Positions 18,489-28,149 of a stretch of DNA of 64,000 nt are shown here, one piece after another; positions within the stretch are counted from its first letter, which is position 1; each line of letters starts with the position of its first letter. The DNA comes from Neisseria zalophi (GTDB lineage Bacteria > Pseudomonadota > Gammaproteobacteria > Burkholderiales > Neisseriaceae): assembly GCF_008807015.1 (NCBI RefSeq), contig NZ_CP031700.1, positions 1,178,001 through 1,242,000 of the forward strand, in the 5' to 3' direction. The notes below the pieces were generated by a model. It did no database searches. It saw only the letters and a program-made list of their open reading frames with translations, and had not been told where the DNA came from. Position numbers and translations under genes: made by a program.

Positions 18489-18890
18489 ATGGCTTCTGAT
18501 TTACGTGAATTACTACTGCGTCTTTATTTGATCAATAATGCGCAGGTGGAACATAAAGTCTTTATTTATACCTATTTGGGGGTTAGTGATATTGCAGCTA
18601 ACCCGTTTCAATTTGTCAGTGCGGATTTGCTGGAGCATGTTAAAAAAAGCGTGATTTTGCAAAATCTGCCTTCGGGCGAAATGATTCAGGCTTTTATTTC
18701 ACCGGTCGGAGACTTCGGCCGTAAATCTGATTGGGCAGTTGAAAATATTATGCTGTATGGTAATAAAAACGGTATTTTAATATCGATTGATCTGAATAAA
18801 GAAAGTATCAGCCAATCGGATAAATACAAACAATTTACCGGATTAACCACCAGCATGTTAAGACAGTTTATTAACGGTGGTTTGGTATAA
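18489..18890 (+). CDS. Conserved hypothetical protein between ispG and hisS
   Basis: The protein has 133 residues and no signal peptide. It starts MASDLRELLLRLYLINNAQV, mixes helices and strands, and ends MLRQFINGGLV. No family is recognised. Its position between ispG and hisS is unusual, because those genes adjoin in enterobacteria. AAGAAAAGGCAGAATATG provides a ribosome-binding site. One DUS copy lies between its stop and hisS. Confidence 0.7.
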   Translation: MASDLRELLLRLYLINNAQVEHKVFIYTYLGVSDIAANPFQFVSADLLEHVKKSVILQNLPSGEMIQAFISPVGDFGRKSDWAVENIMLYGNKNGILISIDLNKESISQSDKYKQFTGLTTSMLRQFINGGLV

Positions 18891-18924
18891 ACAGGCCGTC
18901 TGAAAAAATTAAAGCACAATATAT

Positions 18925-20220
18925 ATGGGAACAAAAATCCAAGCTGTTAAGGGCATGAATGATTTGCTGCCGGTAGAGCAAAAAGATTTCAAATTAACTG
19001 CATCTTTTTGGCAGGCATTTGAAGATACGGTCAGCCGTTGGGCGGGTCGATTTGGCTATCAGCAAATTCGTACGCCGATTGTTGAGCAAACCGGATTATT
19101 CGTGCGTTCCATCGGTGAAGAAACCGATGTGGTCGGCAAAGAAATGTACACCTTTGCCGATTCCAACGATAAGTTGAGTTTAAGTTTGCGTCCTGAAGGG
19201 ACTGCATCTTGCTTGAGGGCGGTTGTCGAACATAATCTGCTTTACAACAATCCACAAAAATTGTGGTATATGGGGCCGATGTTTCGCCGCGAACGACCGC
19301 AAAAAGGCCGTTATCGCCAATTCCATCAAGTCGGTATCGAAGCATTGGGATTCGAAGGGCCGGATATTGATGCCGAAATTATTGCCATGTCGGCAGACTT
19401 GTGGAAAGAATTGGGCATTCGTGATTATTTGACGCTCGAAATCAATAGCTTGGGTAATCGTGAAGAGCGTGCGGCACACCGTGCTGCTTTGGTGGCTTAT
19501 CTTAGCCGTTATGAAGATAAATTAGATGAAGACAGCAAACGCCGCCTTTATACCAACCCACTGCGTGTGTTAGACAGTAAAAACCCGGATTTGCAGGAAA
19601 TTTGCAATGCCGCGCCGCACTTAACCGATTATTTGGGTGAATCATCGCGTGCGCATTATCAGCAGTTCAAAGCCATGTTGGATGGCTTGAATATTGATTA
19701 TATTGAGAATCCGCGCTTGGTTCGTGGGCTGGACTATTATAATCAAACGGTATTCGAGTGGACGACAGATAAACTCGGTGCTCAGGCTACAGTTTGCGGC
19801 GGTGGCCGGTATGACGGACTCATTGAAGAGCTAGGCGGAAAACCTGCGCCATCAATCGGTTTTGCTATGGGCGTAGAGCGCTTGCTGTTGTTGGTGCGTG
19901 AGTACGGTAAATTGGCTTTTCAGACGGCTCCTGATATTTATGCCGTTCATCAGGGAGAGGGTGCTGTTTTGCAAGTGATGAAGTATGCGCAAGCACTTCG
20001 TTCAGACGGATGGCGGGTGTTACAACATTCGGGCTATCAAAGTTTGAAAACACAAATGAAAAAAGCCGATGCCAGTGGGGCGCGTTTTGCGTTAATCGTT
20101 GCGCAAAGCGAGCTTTCAGACGGCACGGTTACATTAAAAGATATGTCGGGGCGGCATGCTCAGGTAACTGTTGATGCCGCTTTATTAAGTGATACTTTAG
20201 AACAATGGAAGAATAATTAA
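18925..20220 (+). CDS. hisS: Histidyl-tRNA synthetase
   Basis: The 431-residue class II synthetase starts [20 protein letters not shown]. It shows motif 2 ([20 protein letters not shown]), the histidine signature [15 protein letters not shown], the second signature [14 protein letters not shown] and motif 3 ([15 protein letters not shown]), followed by the anticodon-binding domain. The gene ends directly against the ATG of yfgM (TAA ATG). The frame includes two partial DUS copies. Confidence 0.97.
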   Translation: MGTKIQAVKGMNDLLPVEQKDFKLTASFWQAFEDTVSRWAGRFGYQQIRTPIVEQTGLFVRSIGEETDVVGKEMYTFADSNDKLSLSLRPEGTASCLRAVVEHNLLYNNPQKLWYMGPMFRRERPQKGRYRQFHQVGIEALGFEGPDIDAEIIAMSADLWKELGIRDYLTLEINSLGNREERAAHRAALVAYLSRYEDKLDEDSKRRLYTNPLRVLDSKNPDLQEICNAAPHLTDYLGESSRAHYQQFKAMLDGLNIDYIENPRLVRGLDYYNQTVFEWTTDKLGAQATVCGGGRYDGLIEELGGKPAPSIGFAMGVERLLLLVREYGKLAFQTAPDIYAVHQGEGAVLQVMKYAQALRSDGWRVLQHSGYQSLKTQMKKADASGARFALIVAQSELSDGTVTLKDMSGRHAQVTVDAALLSDTLEQWKNN

Positions 20221-20847
20221 ATGGCTGCACATATTGAAGAACAAGAAGAACTTGAGAACTTCAAATATTTTTGGAATAAATGGGGGCGTTGGCTGTTTGG
20301 TATATTGCTATTGGCCGCGTTAGGGTATCTTGGCTACGTTTTCTATCAATCGCAACAGAATAAGCAAAATCAGGAAGCTGCCGGTGTACTGATTCAAATG
20401 GTAGAGAAAGAACAACAATCAAAAAATGCCAATACCAATGCCGATTTGCAAAATTTACAGCAAAACTATCCCGATAGTATTGCGGCGGCTCAAGCGACAT
20501 TAATGGCTGCTACTAAAGAATTTGATAACGGTAAATATGATATAGCGGCAGGCCATCTGAATTGGGTGTTGAAAAATCAAAAGTCTCCTCCTGTTCAGGC
20601 ATTGGCAGTACAACGTTTGGCCGTCGTGAAATTGCAGCAAAATCAATTTGATGAAGCGTTAGCGGTTTTAGAAACCACAGTCGATAAGGCATTTGAACCT
20701 TTATTGCTAGAAACTAAAGGTGATGTTTATGCCGCACAAGGTAAAAATAAAGAGGCTGTGCAAGCTTATGAACAGGCTTTGGCACAGCTGCCAAAAGATG
20801 CTTTCAATCGAGAAACCATACAATTTAAAGCCGACCAATTGCAATAA
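20221..20847 (+). CDS. yfgM: YfgM family tetratricopeptide ancillary translocon protein
   Basis: The 208-residue protein has a short cytoplasmic start, a membrane segment (about 21-41, GRWLFGILLLAALGYLGYVF) and a periplasmic TPR-like domain (AAGHLNWVLKNQKSPPVQAL, KEAVQAYEQALAQLPKDAF). YfgM works next to SecYEG and the PpiD chaperone in E. coli. It begins right at the hisS stop. bamB would normally follow but is absent; a terminator and a 100-base gap lead to der. Confidence 0.88.
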   Translation: MAAHIEEQEELENFKYFWNKWGRWLFGILLLAALGYLGYVFYQSQQNKQNQEAAGVLIQMVEKEQQSKNANTNADLQNLQQNYPDSIAAAQATLMAATKEFDNGKYDIAAGHLNWVLKNQKSPPVQALAVQRLAVVKLQQNQFDEALAVLETTVDKAFEPLLLETKGDVYAAQGKNKEAVQAYEQALAQLPKDAFNRETIQFKADQLQ

Positions 20848-20873
20848 GGCCGTCTGAATTAAGTGTAAATACA

Positions 20874-20900
20874 GGCTTGCGGAAAAATCTTCTGCAAGCC
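20874..20900 (+). terminator. Rho-independent terminator
   Basis: GGCTTGC and GCAAGCC form a stem with a GAA/TTC extension, just after a DUS copy. A short T-rich stretch follows. Confidence 0.65.
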
Positions 20901-20950
20901 CGTTGTATTTTAAGCGTACAATGCAGTAATTATATGAATAGAGTTATATT

Positions 20951-22408
20951 ATGAAACCCACCATTGCCCTCGTCGGCCGCCCTAATGTCGGTAAATCTAC
21001 TTTGTTTAACCGGTTAACACGTACTAAAGATGCTTTAGTTGCAGATTTACCGGGTCTAACGCGTGACCGTCATTACGGACAAGGTAAGGTCGGCAGCAAG
21101 CCTTATTTGGTTGTAGATACAGGCGGTTTTGAGCCTGTTGTTGATAGTGGTATTCTCCATGAGATGGCCAAGCATACCCTGCAGGCTATTGATGAGGCAG
21201 ATGCCGTTGTATTTTTGGTAGATGGCCGTAACGGGCTGACACCACAAGATAAAATTATTGCCGACAGACTTCGCCAAAGTCCGCGGCCGGTTTATTTGGC
21301 TGTTAATAAAGGGGAGGGTGGTAACCGTGCCGTATTAGCAGCGGAGTTTTATGAATTGGCTTTGGGGGAACCCCATGTGATTTCAGGTGCGCATGGTGAT
21401 GGTGTGTATTATCTGATTGAAGAAATCTTAGAAAACTTCCCTAATGCAGAAGAAGAGGCGGAACAACCCAAACATCCGGTTTTTTCCGTTATTGGGCGAC
21501 CGAATGTGGGTAAATCCACTCTGGTTAATGCTATTCTTGGAGAAGAACGTGTAATTGCCTTTGATATGGCAGGAACCACCCGAGACAGTATTCACATTGA
21601 TTTTGAGCGTGATGGCAAGCCATTTACGATTATCGATACCGCAGGCGTGCGCCGTCGCGGTAAAGTGGAGGAAGCGGTAGAAAAGTTTTCGGTGATTAAG
21701 GCCATGCAGGCAGTTGAAGCATCTAATGTGGCTGTTTTAGTATTAGATGCACAGCAAGATATTGCCGATCAAGATGCCACTATTGCAGGTTTTGCGCTTG
21801 AAGCCGGTCGTGCTTTGGTGATTGCTGTGAATAAATGGGATGGTATTAGCGAAGAAAGACGTGAGCAAGTAAAACGTGATATTGCCCGTAAGTTATATTT
21901 TCTTGATTTTGCCAAGTTCCATTATATTTCTGCATTAAAAGAAAAAGGCATTGATGGGCTATTTGACAGTATTCAGGCTGCTTATGATGCGGCAATGATT
22001 AAAATGCCTACACCGAAAATTACCCGGGTTTTGCAGTCTGCGATAGAGCGTCAGGCTCCACCACGTTCCGGATTGGTTAGGCCTAAAATGCGTTATGCCC
22101 ATCAAGGTGGCATGAATCCGCCGGTGATTGTGATACATGGCAATTCGTTGGGTGCGATTTCAGACAGCTATACCCGATATCTGACACAAACATTCCGTAA
22201 AGCATTTCATCTTCAAGGTACACCGCTACGCATCCAATACAATGTTTCGGAAAATCCTTATGAGAAATCAATCGATAAACCGACTAAAAAACCGTTACGT
22301 CGAGTAGCATTAAGTAACCGCATTGAAAAGCGGGAAGGAAGAAAAGAAGAAAAGAGCCGTTTTAAAAAGAAAGCCAAAGTCAGTGTTAAAAAAATGCACA
22401 ATAAATAG
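20951..22408 (+). CDS. der: Ribosome biogenesis GTPase Der (EngA)
   Basis: The 485-residue protein has two tandem GTPase domains. The first has [29 protein letters not shown] and NKGEG; the second has [33 protein letters not shown] and NKWDG. A KH-like domain and a lysine-rich tail ([19 protein letters not shown]) follow. It is needed for maturation of the 50S subunit. Last gene of the rlmN chain; it has its own upstream spacer. Confidence 0.96.
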   Translation: MKPTIALVGRPNVGKSTLFNRLTRTKDALVADLPGLTRDRHYGQGKVGSKPYLVVDTGGFEPVVDSGILHEMAKHTLQAIDEADAVVFLVDGRNGLTPQDKIIADRLRQSPRPVYLAVNKGEGGNRAVLAAEFYELALGEPHVISGAHGDGVYYLIEEILENFPNAEEEAEQPKHPVFSVIGRPNVGKSTLVNAILGEERVIAFDMAGTTRDSIHIDFERDGKPFTIIDTAGVRRRGKVEEAVEKFSVIKAMQAVEASNVAVLVLDAQQDIADQDATIAGFALEAGRALVIAVNKWDGISEERREQVKRDIARKLYFLDFAKFHYISALKEKGIDGLFDSIQAAYDAAMIKMPTPKITRVLQSAIERQAPPRSGLVRPKMRYAHQGGMNPPVIVIHGNSLGAISDSYTRYLTQTFRKAFHLQGTPLRIQYNVSENPYEKSIDKPTKKPLRRVALSNRIEKREGRKEEKSRFKKKAKVSVKKMHNK

Positions 22409-22558
22409 CTATAAATTTAATAGTGATTAAAAATAGTAAAGATTGACATAGTACAAATTTTTTATCTAAAAAATACCTAATAGTGTATAGTGGTTGTAAA
22501 ATATTTTATGACTAAAATATTTAGTTAAATTTTGAACAACCTGTATCCAGGAGTATAT

Positions 22559-23110
22559 ATGAAAACTTATTTAGCCTTACTTTCTGCTGCTGTTTTAAGC
22601 TTGGCGGCTTGTTCTCAGGAATCCCCAGCGCCTTCAGAGCAACCTGCGGAAACTGCTGTGGAAGCATCTGCTAATGTAGTAGAAGCGGAGGCAGTGCCTG
22701 CATCTGCGGATACTAAAGATGCAGTGTGCGATATGGTTGTTGAGGCTGATGATGCTATGAAGTTTAATACCAATGAAATCAACATTAGTAAAGCATGTAA
22801 AGAGTACACGATTACTTTAAAACATGTCGGTAAAATACCTAAGGCAGCCATGGGGCACAATCTTGTGATTGCAAAAACAGAAGACGTTGATGGTATTGTT
22901 AAAGATGGCGCTGCTGCACAAGTTGATAATGGTTATTTAAAGGTAGGTGATGAGCGCATTATTGCTGCAACTCAATTAATCGGTGGCGGTGAAGAGGCGA
23001 CAGTTACTGTTGATACCAGTAAATTAGCAGAGGGCGATAAATACGAATTTTTCTGCTCATTTCCTGGTCATATCGGCTTAATGCGCGGTACGGTTAACTT
23101 GGTAGATTAA
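22559..23110 (+). CDS. laz: Lipid-modified azurin
   Basis: The 183-residue lipoprotein has the lipobox LSLAACSQ, an Ala/Glu/Pro-rich linker to about residue 55, and an azurin domain. Copper ligands are the His in [13 protein letters not shown] and the Cys, His and Met of [16 protein letters not shown]. The linker lacks the regular AAEAP repeats of the pathogenic H.8 antigen. Laz carries electrons in the periplasm and can donate to nitrite reductase, which links it to aniA at 52.4 kb. CCAGGAG lies 8 bases before the ATG at 22559. A longer frame begins nine codons upstream but would disrupt the signal peptide. Confidence 0.93.
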   Translation: MKTYLALLSAAVLSLAACSQESPAPSEQPAETAVEASANVVEAEAVPASADTKDAVCDMVVEADDAMKFNTNEINISKACKEYTITLKHVGKIPKAAMGHNLVIAKTEDVDGIVKDGAAAQVDNGYLKVGDERIIAATQLIGGGEEATVTVDTSKLAEGDKYEFFCSFPGHIGLMRGTVNLVD

Positions 23111-23171
23111 TATCCAAAGAATTAAGCTTAAAATATGATTATTGATTAGTAATAACTTTAAATCGCTTATT

Positions 23172-23208
23172 AAAAAACGGATACATTGTTCAAATGTATC
23201 CGTTTTTT
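23172..23208. terminator. Bidirectional rho-independent terminator
   Basis: AAAAAACGGATACATT and AATGTATCCGTTTTTT form a perfect stem with A and T runs on both sides, between convergent laz and maeB. Confidence 0.9.
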
Positions 23209-23233
23209 ATTTCTGTCGCCGCTGATTACTTAA

Positions 23234-25510
23234 TTAACGTTGGGCATCTACCGCAGTTAAAGCAATCATGTTAACGATACGACGTACTGTAGAAATCGGT
23301 GTCACAATATGCACCGGTTTGTTCATGCCCATAAGAATAGGGCCTACAGTGATACCATTGGTTGCGTTAACACGTAGTAGGTTATAGCTGATATTCGCTG
23401 CTTCTACATTAGGCATTACCAATAAGTTAGCCGATCCTGTAAGTGTGGTTTCCGGATAAATGCTTTTACGCATCGCTTCATCCATAGCCACATCGGCCTG
23501 CATTTCACCATCAATTTCCAGTGTCGGATCTAGCTCACGAATCATTTCTAATGCTTTTTGCATTTTTAAAGCATCTTTGTCAGTGCGAGAACCATAGGTT
23601 GAGTTGGAGATTAAGGCTGCTTTGGGTTTGATACCGAAGCGCTTAATTTCTTTAGCGCACATTAAAGTACCAGTAGCCAATTGTTGGGCATCAGGATCCT
23701 CATTAATATAGGTATCAGCGATAAAGAAGTTACCTTTGTTGGAAATTAAAGCATTCATAGCAAAAGCATGATTTTCGGGATTGTTATAACCGATAACTTC
23801 TTCAAAAATATTGAAGTGGTCATAGAACCGTCCCATGGTGCCGCAAAGCATACCGTCTGCGTGGCCAAGTCGAACCATCAATGCACCAATCAGTGTGCTA
23901 TTGGCGCGAAGACGTCGGCGTGCCATTTCTTCGGTAACGCCTTTGCGTTTGCGTAATTGATAATATTCTTTCCAACTGGCCTCGAAATGCGGGTTGTTGT
24001 CGATATCGATTAATTCAAAATCTTTACCTTGCTGGATCGTCAGACCTTGTGCTTGTAGTCGCTCTTCAATAATTTTACGTTGGCCTACTAAAATGGGAAA
24101 AGCCAGTTTTTGGCTGACTACTTGTTGTGCGGCATGCAATATACGCTCGTCCTCACCTTCAGTTAATACGATACGTTTGATTTGTTTGCGTGCTTGATTG
24201 AAAACAGGGCGCATAAATAGGCTGGTTTTATAAACAAACTGATTCAGTTTTTCTATATAAGCGGCCATATCTGTAATTGGGCGTGTTGCTACACCTGAAT
24301 CCATAGCGGCCTGAGCAACGGCAGCTGCAATTTGAGCAATCAGACGAGGATCGAAAGGTTTCGGAATCAAGTATTCGGGGCCGAAAGTTAGTTCAGCATC
24401 TCCATAGGCTCCCGCTACTTCGGCACTTGATTCTGCCATGGCTAAATCGGCAATAGCGCGAACGCAGGCCAGTTTCATTTCTTCATTAATGGTGGTGGCA
24501 CCTACGTCTAAAGCACCACGGAAGATAAATGGGAAACATAATACATTATTGATTTGATTGGGGAAGTCTGATCGGCCTGTTCCGATAATCACATCAGAAC
24601 GAGCTTCTTTTGCTTCAGGCGGCCAGATTTCGGGAGCAGGATTGGCCAAAGCAAAAACGATAGGTGATTTATTCATGGTTTTGAGCATTTCTGTGCTCAA
24701 AACATTGGGACCAGACAAGCCTAAGAAAATATCTTTACCGTTAACTGCATCACCTAGAGTACGTTGTCCATTATCTTGAATGGCATAACGTACTTTAGAT
24801 TCGTCCATACGTTCGCGGTCTTCCCTTGTAGCATAAATAACGCCTTTTGAGTCGCAAACAGTCATATTTTCGCGTTTCATGCCCAATGCAACCAGCAAAT
24901 CAAGGCAGGAGATAGCAGCTGCACCAGCACCGGAACATACTAATGTGACGTCTTCGATATTTTTACCAGTAATGCGTAAGGCATTCAGAGTGGCGGCCGC
25001 GGTAATAATAGCTGTGCCGTGTTGGTCGTCATGGAAGACGGGAATATTGCAGCGTTCGCGTAGTTTTTTCTCAATATAAAAGCACTCCGGTGCTTTAATG
25101 TCTTCGAGGTTGATACCGCCGAAGCTAGGTTCGAGGGAGGCGATGATATCAACGAGTTTGTCTGGATCGGTTTCATTAATTTCAATATCGAATACATCAA
25201 TGCCGGCAAATTTTTTGAATAAAACCCCTTTACCTTCCATGACGGGCTTACTGGCCAATGGTCCAATGTTGCCTAAGCCTAATACGGCAGTACCGTTTGA
25301 AATAACAGCAACCAAGTTACCACGAGCAGTGTATTTGTATGCCGCAAGTGGGTCGTTGTAGATTTCCATACATGGTGCAGCTACGCCGGGCGAATAAGCC
25401 AATGATAAATCGTATTGTGTTGCAAGAGGTTTGGTGGGAGCAACTTGAATTTTACCCGGAGTCGGGTATTCGTGAAAATTAAGAGCAGCTTCTTTGATTA
25501 ACTCATCCAT
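23234..25510 (-). CDS. maeB: NADP-dependent malic enzyme with phosphotransacetylase-like domain
   Basis: The 758-residue fusion protein has a malic enzyme part (about 1-420: [40 protein letters not shown], the substrate loop [20 protein letters not shown] and [20 protein letters not shown]). A phosphotransacetylase-like part (about 430-758: [30 protein letters not shown]) follows and is thought to be regulatory. It decarboxylates malate to pyruvate with NADP. The gene has a monocistronic layout between a bidirectional terminator and a DUS pair. Confidence 0.94.
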   Translation of the reverse strand: MDELIKEAALNFHEYPTPGKIQVAPTKPLATQYDLSLAYSPGVAAPCMEIYNDPLAAYKYTARGNLVAVISNGTAVLGLGNIGPLASKPVMEGKGVLFKKFAGIDVFDIEINETDPDKLVDIIASLEPSFGGINLEDIKAPECFYIEKKLRERCNIPVFHDDQHGTAIITAAATLNALRITGKNIEDVTLVCSGAGAAAISCLDLLVALGMKRENMTVCDSKGVIYATREDRERMDESKVRYAIQDNGQRTLGDAVNGKDIFLGLSGPNVLSTEMLKTMNKSPIVFALANPAPEIWPPEAKEARSDVIIGTGRSDFPNQINNVLCFPFIFRGALDVGATTINEEMKLACVRAIADLAMAESSAEVAGAYGDAELTFGPEYLIPKPFDPRLIAQIAAAVAQAAMDSGVATRPITDMAAYIEKLNQFVYKTSLFMRPVFNQARKQIKRIVLTEGEDERILHAAQQVVSQKLAFPILVGQRKIIEERLQAQGLTIQQGKDFELIDIDNNPHFEASWKEYYQLRKRKGVTEEMARRRLRANSTLIGALMVRLGHADGMLCGTMGRFYDHFNIFEEVIGYNNPENHAFAMNALISNKGNFFIADTYINEDPDAQQLATGTLMCAKEIKRFGIKPKAALISNSTYGSRTDKDALKMQKALEMIRELDPTLEIDGEMQADVAMDEAMRKSIYPETTLTGSANLLVMPNVEAANISYNLLRVNATNGITVGPILMGMNKPVHIVTPISTVRRIVNMIALTAVDAQR

Positions 25511-25535
25511 AGTGTCATCCTGACTGTTGACGTTT

Positions 25536-25579
25536 AGGCCGTCTGAAAGTATATGATAAAACCGTGTTTCAGACGGCCT
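25536..25579. repeat. DUS inverted pair
   Basis: AGGCCGTCTGAA at 25536-25547 faces TTCAGACGGCCT at 25568-25579 with a 20-base loop. It lies upstream of maeB, with no gene ending toward it, so it is a DUS site rather than a terminator for a visible gene. Confidence 0.6.
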
Positions 25580-25760
25580 GTTCTAAGAAATCGGAAGCCA
25601 TATGTTATCACGTGTAATAAGTGGTGCATACAGATATAGCTGATGGGGTGGTGCAATTATGATAAATCAACCTCATATATCATTTATATTAATGTGGCAG
25701 GCAGTGTTAAACATAGATTTAATATATTTTAATAGATTGATTTTGAAATGATTAAAAGAG

Positions 25761-25788
25761 AAAAGCCCGATAAAAATATCGGGCTTTT
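25761..25788 (-). terminator. Rho-independent terminator
   Basis: AAAAGCCCGATA-AAAA-TATCGGGCTTTT, perfect stem, lying just downstream of the solute-binding protein gene. Confidence 0.9.
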
Positions 25789-25804
25789 GACATAGAGAGT
25801 AGTT

Positions 25805-26602
25805 TTATTGCTTAGCAAAATATTGGTCGGAAATCTGGTCGTATTCACCGTTTTCACGTACTTTTTTCAAGGCTTCGTTGAGCATATTTAAAGTCTCTGT
25901 ATCATCTTTTCTAACAGCCATGCCGTAATGCTCTACTTCAAAATCAGGAACAGCAACCATGGTAAAGCCTTTATCGTTATTATTTTTAATATAATTTCCG
26001 ACAACGGCACTGTCAGATACTACGGCATCCAAGCCGCCATTTTCAAGTTCTTTGATAACAAGCGGAAGGCTTTTGAAGCGTGCAATTTTAGGGCTGTCAT
26101 TACCCAGAATTTTAGAGGCGGCAAAGTCGCCGGTTTGTCCGGTTACTACCCCCACTTTTTCAGCTTGTTTTAGATCTTCCACCGATTTGATGCTTTTACC
26201 TTTTTGCACGAGGATAACTTGTGAAATTTCAAAATACGGATCGGAAAAATCCATTGTTTGTTTGCGTTCGTCAGTAATGGTAACTGCAGAAAGCAAGATG
26301 TCAGCATCACCGTTGGTTAGGGCGGGGAAAATACTGTCCCATGGTTGATGCTTGTATTCCACTTTAAAATTACCGGCTTTAGCCATGGCATTTAATAAAT
26401 CAATATCGAAACCGTTGATTTTATTATCGGCATCCATAGATTCAAAAGGGGCAAATTCGGCATTGGTGGCAACGCGGTAAACTTTTTCTGAGGCAGCCCC
26501 ATTAGAAGCAGCTTCTTTGTTGTCTGTATTTTGACCGCCGCAAGCGCTCAATGCTAATACGGAGCAGGCTACTGCTGCTGACATCCATTTTTTGATATTC
26601 AT
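25805..26602 (-). CDS. Amino-acid ABC transporter solute-binding lipoprotein
   Basis: The 265-residue lipoprotein (lipobox VLALSACGG) belongs to the SBP_bac_3 family: RVATNAEFAPFESMDADNKI, NGFDIDLLNAMAKA, the DILLSAVTITDERKQTMDFS signature and GQTGDFAASKIL. It should bind a polar or cationic amino acid or cystine in the periplasm. The permease and ATPase genes are not adjacent, so the substrate cannot be inferred. Single-gene unit with a strong terminator. Confidence 0.9.
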   Translation of the reverse strand: MNIKKWMSAAVACSVLALSACGGQNTDNKEAASNGAASEKVYRVATNAEFAPFESMDADNKINGFDIDLLNAMAKAGNFKVEYKHQPWDSIFPALTNGDADILLSAVTITDERKQTMDFSDPYFEISQVILVQKGKSIKSVEDLKQAEKVGVVTGQTGDFAASKILGNDSPKIARFKSLPLVIKELENGGLDAVVSDSAVVGNYIKNNNDKGFTMVAVPDFEVEHYGMAVRKDDTETLNMLNEALKKVRENGEYDQISDQYFAKQ

Positions 26603-26683
26603 TGAATACGTTCCTGATTAAGTTTTAAAAACATTTAAGTATGAATTAACAAAAATACACTTGTTTTATCCGTTCGGTCAAGG

Positions 26684-26726
26684 AGGCCGTCTGAAAAATA
26701 TGGGGTGAGCCTGTTTCAGACGGCCT
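26684..26726 (-). terminator. DUS inverted pair after ppsR
   Basis: AGGCCGTCTGAA at 26684-26695 and TTCAGACGGCCT at 26715-26726 lie 20 bases past the ppsR stop. The loop is 19 bases. Confidence 0.65.
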
Positions 26727-26746
26727 GTTTATCCATATATTGAAAT

Positions 26747-27565
26747 TTAGAATCGCCGTTTTAAATGGCATGCCTGCATAATATTAACGGCCAATTCCTC
26801 TACTGATTTGTCGGTAGTGTTGGTAAACGGTATACCATGTGCGCGAAACATTGTCTGGGCATCGGAAACTTCGCGACGACAAGTGGCTAATTGTGAATAA
26901 TTTGAATTTGGACGACGTTCCTGACGAATTGCCTGCAAACGTTCGGGCATAATGGTTAGGCCGAATAATTTATGTTTATACGCTTTAACCATACGCGGCA
27001 AATCTGTGCTTTCCAAATCTTCCGGAGTGAGTGGATAGTTTGCAGCTCGGATACCGTATTGCAAGGCGAGATAAAGGCAGGTCGGTGTTTTACCTGAACG
27101 GGATACACCCATCAGAATCACATCGGCATCTTTAAGGTCTTTACCGCTGATGCCGTCATCGTGATTGAGCGTGAAATTAACCGCTTCCATTCGTGCATCA
27201 TAACGTTCAGTGTCGCCGATGCCGTGGGTACGGCCTACAGCATGTCGTGCAGTCAGGCCGAGTTCCCGTTCGATTTTGCCGAGAAACGCATCAAAAAAGC
27301 TCAAATGCAGCCCTTGGCAGTTTTTAATAATATCGCGGATTTCATCATTGATGATACTGGTGAAAACCAAAGGGCGTAGTCCACTATCTGCGGCTGCCGC
27401 ATTAATAATCTGTACCATTGCGCGGGCTTTTTCCGGTGTGTCGACAAAAGGGTAGGTGGCACGTTTGAAATGAACCCCTTCGAATTGATCGAGCAAAGCT
27501 TCACCCATGCTTTCGGAGGTAATACCAGTGCGGTCGGAGATAAAAAAAGCGGAACGGCGTGCCAT
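26747..27565 (-). CDS. ppsR: Phosphoenolpyruvate synthase regulatory kinase/phosphorylase
   Basis: The 272-residue DUF299 protein is bifunctional: it inactivates PEP synthase by ADP-dependent phosphorylation and reactivates it with phosphate. Signatures are [19 protein letters not shown], the P-loop-like [18 protein letters not shown] and [11 protein letters not shown]. It is divergent from its target ppsA, separated by 584 bases, and the arrangement supports both assignments. Confidence 0.94.
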   Translation of the reverse strand: MARRSAFFISDRTGITSESMGEALLDQFEGVHFKRATYPFVDTPEKARAMVQIINAAAADSGLRPLVFTSIINDEIRDIIKNCQGLHLSFFDAFLGKIERELGLTARHAVGRTHGIGDTERYDARMEAVNFTLNHDDGISGKDLKDADVILMGVSRSGKTPTCLYLALQYGIRAANYPLTPEDLESTDLPRMVKAYKHKLFGLTIMPERLQAIRQERRPNSNYSQLATCRREVSDAQTMFRAHGIPFTNTTDKSVEELAVNIMQACHLKRRF

Positions 27566-28149
27566 AGTGATTCCTTAGGTAGATTATATGTTAGATAGAT
27601 TATATGATTGCTAATAGACAGACTTTAAAAAAATCCCCGATATAATACAAGACTGTTTTAGCCGAGTCATCTTTGCTATAGGTTGAGATATTTTTTATGT
27701 ATTAAGTAATACATTTGAATTTAAGTAATATTTGCAACCATTTTTTAAATTGGCTGTCTACGGTTAAATTTATAATTTTACTAGCTAGAAAGCTTGAACA
27801 ATAACAAAATATGTTCTGCTACATAGTATTACAATAAATATTATATTATTCAATATGCAATTTTATTTTAAAGTTAAGAGATTAAGTGATATTTAATTTC
27901 AATTAATTGAGTATTGTATATTGGTTGAAAAAGTTTGCTGCATTACAAACTCTATATTTAACAATGGCTAATAAAAAATATAGAAAATCTTGTTATATTG
28001 CTTCATCGGACTACATATTGCCTATACCGCAATTTTCAGACGGCTTCATACATTTACTGGCAATAAAAATACATGACACTGCCGAATTGAATGGTTAGAA
28101 TAGCCGCCGAGATTTATTCTTTTTTTAACTTGTTTAATGGATTGAGAAC
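27566..28149. promoter_or_regulatory. Long AT-rich ppsR-ppsA intergenic region
   Basis: 584 bases between divergent genes. A TATAAT lies at 27641-27646, reading toward ppsA but ~500 bases from it. One DUS core is at about 28036-28046. A 63-codon frame at 27907-28098 spans the DUS and looks like chance. A long untranslated leader for ppsA is possible. Confidence 0.5.

Noticed and set aside
27907..28098. 63-codon frame before ppsA
   Set aside because: It spans a DUS, has no ribosome-binding site and no recognisable content.
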